A stretch of 5,046 bases of DNA, taken from contig SMWC01000125.1 of assembly GCA_004357505.1 (NCBI GenBank), forward strand, positions 1 through 5,046. Reading direction: 5' to 3'. Numbering within the stretch: position 1 is the first letter of the stretch; each line of letters starts with the position of its first letter. This DNA is from Gammaproteobacteria bacterium. GTDB lineage: Bacteria > Pseudomonadota > Gammaproteobacteria > Steroidobacterales > Rariloculaceae. The translations under genes and the position numbers were made by a program. This document shows positions 1 to 4,799 of the stretch, piece after piece. The notes under the pieces are model-generated. The model made no database searches and was not told the DNA's origin. It was given only the letters and a program-made list of their open reading frames with translations.

Positions 1-696
1 ACTGGTCACCTGCCGCCGCAGCTCACTCGGCTCGTGTTCCGAAACAAGCGCGTAGGCGCCTGCACCCGCAACGGTCTTCTCGGCGAGCTGCCGTGCAAGA
101 TCCCTCTCCAACCCGACGCTCACTGCGGCATCGATCAGGCATTCGATCAACAGGAAAACGTAGGCCGGCCCGCTGCCGGAAACGGCCGTGACCGCATCCA
201 TCAACTGCTCGTCCGTCAGCCACGCGACATCTCCCACGGCTGCCATCAGCGCCTCGCACAGGGCGTGTTGGTCGGCGGTGACGGCACCATTCGCCGACAG
301 GACGGTCATCCCCTGGCCGATCGCCACCGGCACATTCGGCATCCCGCGAACGATTGCGGGTTCTCCGCCAAGAACTCGCTCATAGAATTCAATCGGCTTG
401 CCTGCCGCGATCGATAAAAAGACGACACCCGCGGCAGCCAACTCACGATAAGCAGGTAACACAGCTTCGAGCTGTTGCGGCTTGACCGCCAGTACCACGA
501 CATCTACCGGCACTTGAGTTTCAGAGAGGCTCGCTACCGCTTTCACGTGAAGATCTCGTGCGGCTGACGCGGCTTCAGAATTCGGGTCGACAACCTGAAT
601 CCGCTTCGGATCGCGGCCTTCGGCCAGCCAACCCTTCACAAGCGCCCGTCCCATATTGCCGCAGCCGGCCAGCAGTATATTGATATCCTTACGCAT
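1..696 (-). CDS. proC: Pyrroline-5-carboxylate reductase (partial, C-terminus beyond the left edge)
   Basis: It reduces 1-pyrroline-5-carboxylate to L-proline with NAD(P)H, the last step of proline synthesis, in the cytoplasm. The frame is open from an ATG at 696 to base 1, giving 232 codons of the usual 265-280. Seen: the Rossmann dinucleotide-binding loop GCGNMGRA at residues 11-18, the VVVLAVKPQ strand and loop near 66-74, RGMPNVP at 118-124, and the C-terminal dimer-domain signature SGSGPAY at about 173-179. The visible part ends at RRQVTS, just before the conserved PGGTT segment expected next. The ATG is 15 bases after the stop of the upstream transporter gene and has no good Shine-Dalgarno sequence, which suggests translational coupling. 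Starting here puts the GxGNMG loop at the usual distance from the N-terminus. The reading frame is intact; the truncation is only the window edge. Family assignment is very secure. Confidence 0.96.
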   Translation of the reverse strand, partial: MRKDINILLAGCGNMGRALVKGWLAEGRDPKRIQVVDPNSEAASAARDLHVKAVASLSETQVPVDVVVLAVKPQQLEAVLPAYRELAAAGVVFLSIAAGKPIEFYERVLGGEPAIVRGMPNVPVAIGQGMTVLSANGAVTADQHALCEALMAAVGDVAWLTDEQLMDAVTAVSGSGPAYVFLLIECLIDAAVSVGLERDLARQLAEKTVAGAGAYALVSEHEPSELRRQVTS

Positions 697-711
697 GCAT
701 TGGCCGGGCAG

Positions 712-2001
712 TCAGCGGTCGGCGGCGAGCGATTCGCGCCGCGTGCCAGGATCGAGAACCTCTTTCTTATCCCAGAACGTCTGGAGATCCAGCGCGCCTT
801 CGGTCCGAGCGACGAAGCAAGTGACCGCAGCGTCACCGGCAACATTGACAGATGTTCTGAGCATGTCCAGAAGCCGATCAATACCGATAATCAGCGCAAT
901 ACCCTCCACCGGCAAGCCGACCTGTCCGAGCACCATCGCCAACATGATCAGGCCCGCGCTCGGTACCGCCGCGGTGCCGATGGACGCCAGCGTGGCTGTC
1001 AAGATCACCGTGAGATAGTCCCCCAGCGCAAGATTCACGCCATAGACGTTGGCGATGAACACCGTCGCCGCGCCTTGCATGATCGCAGTGCCGTCCATGT
1101 TGATTGTCGCGCCCAAGGGTATCGTGAACGAAGCGACCGAGTTCTTCACGCCGAGGCGCGTCGTTACCGTGTTCAACGTCACAGGAATGGTCGCGCTGGA
1201 CGAGGAGGTACTGAATGCGAACGACATGGGGGCCCGCATCTTGGCCAGAAACCGTATCGGGCTAAGCCCGGTGGCACGCAGTAGCAGCCCGTAGGTGACT
1301 ATCAAATGTAGAAACAAACCGATCACTACAGCGATGAAATAGCCCAGCAATGGCCTGAAGATATCGATTCCCTGGGTCGCGAACGTTCGTGATATCAGGG
1401 CGAATACGCCGATTGGCGCAGTCTTGATCACCAGCAGTACCATTTTCAGGATGACTTCGTTGAGATCGGAAAATAGAGAAGCGACGCGCTTGCCACGCTC
1501 ACCCGCCGACGTAATAGCAAAACCTAACAGCAATGCGAACAGAATGATCTGCAGCATTTGGTCGTCGGCCATCGCCCGGATCGGGTTCTCCGGAAACATA
1601 TCGATAATCACTTCGGTGAGCGGCGGCGCTTCTCTGGCCTGATAGCTGAACTCTTCGCCAACGAACTCGAAGCCTTCCCCGGGAGAAATCACAGTGGCAA
1701 CCGTCAACGCAATGGTAATAGCGACCGCTGTCGTCAGCAGATAGAGCCCGAGCGTCTTACCGCCAACTCGCCCAAGGGCGCGAAGATCTCCCAACGCGGT
1801 TACTCCACAGACGAGAGAAACCAGCACCAATGGGACGACCATGAGCTTTAGCAAGGCAAGGAATATCGCCCCCACTACATAGAACAGCCCATCGACGAGA
1901 AAATCGCTGACGGCCTGGAAATTCGCGCCATAGAGATTCAAGACCACGCCGACGGCTATACCGGCCAGCATGGCGAGAATTATCCGTTGCGTGAAACTCA
2001 T
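712..2001 (-). CDS. Dicarboxylate/amino acid:cation symporter (SLC1/DAACS family)
   Basis: A 429-residue inner-membrane carrier, probably taking up glutamate/aspartate or C4-dicarboxylates with Na+ or H+. Seen, using established GltPh landmarks: the serine-rich HP1 loop TSSSSATIPVT (265-275), NMDGT in TM7 (301-305), the HP2 tip GTAAVPSAG (342-350), and TM8 with D375, D379, R382, N386 and D390. These match GltPh D390, D394, R397, N401 and D405. Keeping the equivalent of R397 argues for an acidic side chain or dicarboxylate rather than a neutral amino acid. Length is normal. The start at 2001 is preferred over an in-frame ATG at 2073, because AGAGGG lies 6 bases upstream and MSFTQRIILAML begins directly at TM1, whereas the extra 24 residues look non-coding. 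The gene is followed 15 bases later by proC, probably as an operon. The exact substrate (GltP-, GltT- or DctA-like) cannot be fixed from sequence, so no symbol is given. Confidence 0.94.
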   Translation of the reverse strand: MSFTQRIILAMLAGIAVGVVLNLYGANFQAVSDFLVDGLFYVVGAIFLALLKLMVVPLVLVSLVCGVTALGDLRALGRVGGKTLGLYLLTTAVAITIALTVATVISPGEGFEFVGEEFSYQAREAPPLTEVIIDMFPENPIRAMADDQMLQIILFALLLGFAITSAGERGKRVASLFSDLNEVILKMVLLVIKTAPIGVFALISRTFATQGIDIFRPLLGYFIAVVIGLFLHLIVTYGLLLRATGLSPIRFLAKMRAPMSFAFSTSSSSATIPVTLNTVTTRLGVKNSVASFTIPLGATINMDGTAIMQGAATVFIANVYGVNLALGDYLTVILTATLASIGTAAVPSAGLIMLAMVLGQVGLPVEGIALIIGIDRLLDMLRTSVNVAGDAAVTCFVARTEGALDLQTFWDKKEVLDPGTRRESLAADR

Positions 2002-2007
2002 GAAAAA

Positions 2008-2013
2008 CCCTCT
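2008..2013 (-). promoter_or_regulatory. Ribosome binding site that decides the symporter start
   Basis: On the minus strand AGAGGG sits 6 bases before the ATG at 2001. This is a good Shine-Dalgarno match at normal spacing. The longer in-frame start at 2073 has no comparable site, so the shorter 429-residue protein is preferred. Confidence 0.7.
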
Positions 2014-2158
2014 AGACGCCGCGTTGCGCCAGCCTAGCCACCGCAACCTAGCGTTTCCGGCGACCGGACGCAAACGGGGCTCTAGCTCGCATATTGCACC
2101 AGGCGGTCGCCACGCTCAGCGATCGGTTCGCTAGAAAGCTGCCCACATTACCGGTCGA

Positions 2159-2185
2159 TAGCGGTGAATCGCGCAATTCACGCTA
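2159..2185. repeat. Inverted repeat, possible operator, in the divergent region
   Basis: TAGC(G)GTGAAT at 2159-2169 pairs with ATTCACGCTA at 2176-2185 across a 6-base spacer, with one unpaired G at 2163. That gives ten base pairs in all. It lies just upstream of the TAAAAT hexamer at 2194, where a regulator would act. It has no T-run, so it does not look like a terminator. An operator role is inference. Confidence 0.45.
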
Positions 2186-2293
2186 AATAGGGCTAAAATC
2201 CGCGGCACGAGAAAGATCGATACGTCCGGGTGTTCCAAACCTGGCCGTCTGGCAAGACCTTTAGCTAACAACATTAAACTAAACCTAAGGTGA

Positions 2294-2298
2294 GGGAG
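2294..2298 (+). promoter_or_regulatory. Ribosome binding site of the YceI gene
   Basis: GGGAG, within the purine-rich stretch AAGGTGAGGGAG, ends 5 bases before the ATG at 2304. This supports that start, which also gives a complete signal peptide. Confidence 0.7.
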
Positions 2299-2303
2299 AT
2301 CAC

Positions 2304-2912
2304 ATGAACCGTCTAGCAGTAATCGCGCTTGTTGCGCTGGGCTTCGTCGCGCAAGCAAGTGCCGAGCCTATGGCCTTTAACATCGACCCGAACCACTCGA
2401 GAATCTGGTTCGATGTCAACCACCAGGGGTACTCGATCATGCGAGGGATGTTCGGCGACTTCGGCGGAACGTTCAATTTCGACGCGGACGACCCGACCGC
2501 TAGTTCACTGGATATCATGATAGAGGCCGCAAGCGTCGACATGTTCCATGAGGGGCTGAACGATCACCTCAAACGGGACGATTTTTTCGGCGTCGAGAGC
2601 AATCCGCAGCTTCATTTCGTCAGCACCGGGGTTGAGGTGGTAGGCGAAAATCACTATATCGTTCATGGTGATCTTACGATCCTGGGCCAGACGAATCCCA
2701 TTTCGCTGGATGTCATGCAAAACCAACTCGGAACAGACCGTAGCGGCGCCGACAAGGTTGGATTCAGCGCGACCGCAAATCTCGACCGAACTGACTACGG
2801 CATGAACTTCGGCGCACCCGTCATCGGTGCGGATGTCAGCATCAATATTCAGATCGAAGCGACGCATGGCGGCGACGGCGGCATGGGCATGGGCATGGGC
2901 ATGGGGCAATAG
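2304..2912 (+). CDS. YceI-family periplasmic protein with Gly-Met repeat tail
   Basis: A 202-residue exported protein of the YceI family, lipocalin-like beta barrels. Characterised members bind isoprenoid lipids or quinones in the periplasm, but the role of this one is unknown. Seen: a Sec signal peptide (MNR, then a hydrophobic run) with likely cleavage after AQASA at residue 20; IDPNHSRIWFDVNHQG (27-42); GMFGDFGGTFNFD (48-60); SVDM (77-80); DHLKRDDFF (87-95); LTILGQTNPISLDV (124-137); and GFSATANLDRTDYGMNF (153-169). The order and spacing match the family, and 180-200 residues is the usual size. The odd part is the end: HGGDGG followed by four Gly-Met pairs and GQ, beyond the barrel. Many yceI genes sit beside a cytochrome b561 gene; none is present here. 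A strong hairpin follows the stop. Family is secure, function is not. Confidence 0.93.
   Translation: MNRLAVIALVALGFVAQASAEPMAFNIDPNHSRIWFDVNHQGYSIMRGMFGDFGGTFNFDADDPTASSLDIMIEAASVDMFHEGLNDHLKRDDFFGVESNPQLHFVSTGVEVVGENHYIVHGDLTILGQTNPISLDVMQNQLGTDRSGADKVGFSATANLDRTDYGMNFGAPVIGADVSINIQIEATHGGDGGMGMGMGMGQ
2880..2903 (+). repeat. Tandem hexanucleotide repeat (GGCATG)4 encoding (Gly-Met)4
   Basis: Four perfect in-frame copies of GGCATG encode residues 193-200 of the YceI-family protein. Because the unit is six bases, gain or loss of a copy by slippage would change tail length by two residues without shifting the frame. Confidence 0.9.
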
Positions 2913-2935
2913 CACCCGCTCAACCACCTAGGTAA

Positions 2936-2962
2936 CCGGAGCGCGGGCATCCCGCGCTCCGG
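2936..2962 (+). terminator. Perfect 12-bp hairpin after the YceI gene
   Basis: CCGGAGCGCGGG at 2936-2947 and CCCGCGCTCCGG at 2951-2962 are exact reverse complements around a 3-base CAT loop. The hairpin starts 23 bases after the YceI stop and 39 bases before the next start codon. It is followed by CTTAAGTC rather than a T-run, so it is not a textbook intrinsic terminator. It may be a weak terminator, a 3'-end stabiliser, or a processing site separating the two plus-strand genes. The hairpin itself is certain; the role is inferred. Confidence 0.6.
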
Positions 2963-2990
2963 CTTAAGTCAACCCATCAGCGACGGACGC

Positions 2991-2995
2991 GGAGG
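2991..2995 (+). promoter_or_regulatory. Ribosome binding site of the coiled-coil gene
   Basis: A full GGAGG lies 6 bases before the ATG at 3002. It is the strongest Shine-Dalgarno in the window and a main reason to accept this small gene as real. Confidence 0.75.
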
Positions 2996-3001
2996 ACCAG
3001 C

Positions 3002-3358
3002 ATGCGGCTTAGGCGGCAGGCTGTACACGTTCTGTTCGGGGTCGCTCTCTGCTTTCTACCTGCGGGCTACAGCCAGACTCCCAGCGACTCGCTGACGGTC
3101 GAAGAGCGTCTCGTGTTGCTCGAGCGTCAGCTCGCCACGCTCGATACCCGGCTCAACACGCGGACCACTGCGGGCGCCGGATCGCTCGGCGCAGCCGATG
3201 CCGGTCTGACCGTACAGATCAGAATCGATGCCCTGGAGCGGGAGGTCGGTAACTTGACTCGGGAGGTCAGGGATCTCAATCGGCAGGTTGCCGCTGCCGG
3301 ACGGGAAGCATCTGCCGCGCGGCGTGACGCCAGGGATGCCCTGTCGCGGACTCGTTAA
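3002..3358 (+). CDS. Small exported coiled-coil protein, unknown function
   Basis: A 118-residue protein I do not recognise. Seen: a basic N-terminus (RLRR), then a hydrophobic stretch at residues 7-22 and a plausible signal-peptidase site near GYS|Q (24/25). C17 is not in a good lipobox because L is at -1. The mature part has two heptad segments. The first has V33, L37, L40, L44, L47 and L51. The second has V71, I75, L78, V82, L85, V89, L92 and V96, and continues as an Ala/Arg-rich helix to the end. A Gly/Ala-rich linker (about 56-69) separates them. The start has GGAGG at 2991-2995, 6 bases upstream. The layout recalls the N-terminal trimerising coiled coil of CpoB/YbgF, but there is no TPR domain and homology is not claimed. 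A periplasmic oligomer is inferred. It is convergent with the amidotransferase gene, with 19 bases between stops. Confidence 0.8.
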   Translation: MRLRRQAVHVLFGVALCFLPAGYSQTPSDSLTVEERLVLLERQLATLDTRLNTRTTAGAGSLGAADAGLTVQIRIDALEREVGNLTREVRDLNRQVAAAGREASAARRDARDALSRTR

Positions 3359-3377
3359 CCCGCGGTTCTGCAGTCGC

Positions 3378-4124
3378 TCAGCGCGACGGTAGCGCGACTC
3401 GCCGTCGCCGGCTATAGAAGCGCTCGATGAACTCGCCGAAAAGCGCTTCGCTCAGTGCCGTTGCGCGATCGATAAACCGGGAGGTGTCCGCGAGTATCCG
3501 TTCAGAATCTACGGCTGGACTACACTCGGCGAGCTCGCGGAGATAGCTGGACGATCGCAGCCATCGCTCGATCAGCGCTCGGTCCGCCTCGAGATGAAAC
3601 TGCAAGCCATAAACGCTCTCGCCGATGCGAAACGCTTGGTTGGCACAAGCCTCAGACTCCGCCAGGTGGCAGGCTCCATCGGGTAACGTAAAAGTATCGC
3701 CGTGCCACTGGAATATTTTCTCGGCGCCATCAAACTTGGAGAACAGCGCATCTTCGCGGCCTGCCGCCGTTGGCGAGACATCGAACCAGCCGATCTCCGT
3801 GACCGGATTTCGACGGATCCGAGCGCCCAAGGCGCTCGCGATGAGCTGCGCCCCTAAACAGATACCGAGCACCGGAATGCCGGCATCAACGGCCTGCCGA
3901 ATCGCATCCTTCTCTACCTCGAGATGCGGGTAACGATCGGACTGATCCGCGCCCATGGGGCCACCCAACACGACGAGCCCATGGTAGCGCCCGACGTCCG
4001 GGCGGGCCTCGGCCAGGCGAGAGAAATTCATATAGCGGACACGGAAGCCCGCGGCCTTGAATTGACCGTCCAGCGTGCCTAAAGGTTCGGTCGCAACGTG
4101 TTGAAAGACCAGCAGCTTACGCAT
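3378..4124 (-). CDS. Stand-alone class I glutamine amidotransferase (GuaA-like GATase1)
   Basis: A 248-residue cytoplasmic protein with the class I glutamine amidotransferase fold, which hydrolyses glutamine to glutamate and ammonia through a Cys-His-Glu triad. Seen: oxyanion-region loop LGGPMGAD (53-60), nucleophile elbow GICLGAQLIA with C89 (87-96), the FQWHGDTF segment (138-145) typical of this stand-alone subgroup, and GLQFHLEAD with H177 and E179 (173-181). The full triad is present, so activity is likely. There is no synthase or ammonia-acceptor domain, and no partner gene next to it, so the acceptor substrate is unknown; annotating it as GMP synthase would be wrong. The C-terminus has an RRRR run followed by VALPSR. 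Only a weak GCGGG precedes the ATG at 4124. The gene upstream on this strand ends 159 bases away, so it may have its own promoter. Confidence 0.9.
   Translation of the reverse strand: MRKLLVFQHVATEPLGTLDGQFKAAGFRVRYMNFSRLAEARPDVGRYHGLVVLGGPMGADQSDRYPHLEVEKDAIRQAVDAGIPVLGICLGAQLIASALGARIRRNPVTEIGWFDVSPTAAGREDALFSKFDGAEKIFQWHGDTFTLPDGACHLAESEACANQAFRIGESVYGLQFHLEADRALIERWLRSSSYLRELAECSPAVDSERILADTSRFIDRATALSEALFGEFIERFYSRRRRVALPSR
3383..3408. repeat. Inverted repeat at the convergent gene junction
   Basis: GCGACGG at 3383-3389 and CCGTCGC at 3402-3408 form a 7-bp stem around a 12-base loop, inside the last codons of the amidotransferase gene and just past the stop of the coiled-coil gene. GCGCGAC also occurs directly repeated at 3381-3387 and 3392-3398. 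No T-run follows on either strand, so a terminator role is only possible, and Arg-rich coding may explain it. Confidence 0.3.
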
Positions 4125-4172
4125 GCCCGCAGCATACCAGATGGGTTTTACGCAGCGCTGCGACCGTTGTCG

Positions 4173-4201
4173 GAGATAAAACAGAGACTCACTCCGATCA
4201 A
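4173..4201 (-). promoter_or_regulatory. Candidate promoter of the amidotransferase gene
   Basis: On the minus strand TTGATC (4196-4201) and TATCTC (4173-4178) are 17 bases apart, matching 4/6 and 3/6 of the sigma-70 boxes. They would give a leader of about 40 bases before the ATG at 4124. An inverted repeat, TCGGAG at 4170-4175 and CTCCGA at 4192-4197, overlaps both boxes. This is a weak match and could be chance. The rest of the 4125-4283 gap has only short palindromes. Confidence 0.25.
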
Positions 4202-4283
4202 TCCCGACGGGACCCGCGACAATACGGCGGCATGCCGAAACGTTGACGTGGCCCGGAACGGAAGAATTACGGATCGATCAATC

Positions 4284-4715
4284 TCAACCGCCGGCTTGAA
4301 AGTAATAGCTCCTGCACAGAAAGACCCCGATCATCGGCGGCAACGCCATCAGGACGTGCTGAATCTCAGCAGCCCTGCTTGGCGCCGCGAGTTCCGCCAT
4401 AAACGGAACCCCAACCCAGAACGGCGCGTAGAATCCGAATAGTAGGATCAACATCGACCACCAAACCGCGGGCCGGCGTAGTGGCTTGGGCACAAAGAGG
4501 ATAAGTAAGATGACAACCATCGCAGCGACGTCGCCGAATACTTCCCGGAAATAGTGGTGCCAACTATGCGTCACGGCCAGCCGGCTGTCCGCTGTCAACA
4601 CGAACAGCTCGTCGCCGATATGGGCCCAGGTGAACCCGACACTGCGCAAACCGATCAGAAATCCGATCAGCGTCAGCGCACGAGCAACATTCAGTCGATT
4701 CAGCTTCGCTGGCAT
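4284..4715 (-). CDS. Four-helix integral membrane protein, unknown function
   Basis: A 143-residue protein I do not recognise. Seen: four likely membrane segments at about residues 12-33, 60-76, 84-107 and 118-137, separated by short charged turns. The turn KPLRRP (77-82) is positive, which would place that loop in the cytoplasm. Between the first two segments is a loop of about 25 residues with the aromatic and histidine-rich stretch THSWHHYF (49-56). There is no cleavable signal peptide and no known motif. The start at 4715 is supported by GGGAGA 5-6 bases upstream. It lies 73 bases downstream of the EamA permease gene on the same strand, so co-transcription is possible. It is likely real, given its good ribosome site and coherent hydrophobic pattern. 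Confidence 0.78.
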   Translation of the reverse strand: MPAKLNRLNVARALTLIGFLIGLRSVGFTWAHIGDELFVLTADSRLAVTHSWHHYFREVFGDVAAMVVILLILFVPKPLRRPAVWWSMLILLFGFYAPFWVGVPFMAELAAPSRAAEIQHVLMALPPMIGVFLCRSYYFQAGG

Positions 4716-4719
4716 CAGT

Positions 4720-4726
4720 TTCTCCC
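4720..4726 (-). promoter_or_regulatory. Ribosome binding site of the four-helix membrane protein
   Basis: On the minus strand GGGAGA (4721-4726) stands about 5 bases before the ATG at 4715, a good match at normal spacing. Confidence 0.6.
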
Positions 4727-4779
4727 AAGCATTTAGCTATCGGCTTCGCGGCAAATTAAGAAAATTCTCATGAAAGCGC

Positions 4780-4799
4780 TATCAACGATTAATTTGATA
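4780..4799. repeat. TATCAA/TTGATA inverted repeat at the EamA gene end
   Basis: TATCAA (4780-4785) and TTGATA (4794-4799) are reverse complements around an 8-base AT-rich spacer, overlapping the EamA stop codon. On the minus strand the arm at 4780-4785 reads TTGATA, a 5/6 match to a -35 box, and an AT-rich CTTAAT follows 19 bases later. The spacing is too long for a confident promoter of the downstream membrane-protein gene. Confidence 0.3.

Larger units (their letters stand above)
2002..2303. promoter_or_regulatory. Divergent intergenic control region
   Basis: These 302 bases between the minus-strand symporter and the plus-strand YceI gene hold no convincing gene. They must carry the promoters for both directions. 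Seen: a bulged inverted repeat at 2159-2185; two GCTAAA copies at 2182-2187 and 2192-2197 exactly 10 bases apart; a TAAAAT hexamer at 2194-2199 that could be a plus-strand -10 box, but with no good -35 at 16-18 bases; a short perfect inverted repeat TCCGG-CGA-CCGGA at 2056-2068, itself flanked by CGTTT (2052-2056) and AAACG (2072-2076); and an AT-rich stretch at 2261-2287. No clear sigma-70 promoter was found for the symporter. The region is defined by gene layout; the individual boxes are weak. Confidence 0.6.

Noticed and set aside
34..417. 127-codon plus-strand open frame at the left end
   Set aside because: It lies antisense to proC, whose motifs are unmistakable, and shows no family features.
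700..1284. 194-codon plus-strand open frame inside the symporter gene
   Set aside because: It is antisense to a clearly conserved transporter. The translation is charged and low in hydrophobic pattern, with no domain and no ribosome site. It is a GC-rich shadow.
2002..2073. N-terminal 24-residue extension of the symporter
   Set aside because: The extra residues are Arg/Trp-rich and unlike the family. The internal ATG at 2001 has a good ribosome site and begins TM1 at the right place.
2505..2927. 140-codon minus-strand open frame over the YceI gene
   Set aside because: It is antisense to a well-matched YceI protein; its HAHAHA run is only the complement of the GGCATG repeat.
4151..4162. 12-base palindrome CGCAGCGCTGCG upstream of the amidotransferase gene
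   Set aside because: There is no room for a loop and no partner site; short GC palindromes like this are expected by chance. The same holds for CGGCATGCCG at 4228-4237.
4195..4283. Direct repeat CGATCAATC at 4195-4203 and 4275-4283
   Set aside because: Nine bases repeated once about 80 bases apart, with the second copy next to a stop codon; no element boundaries or duplication pattern go with it.
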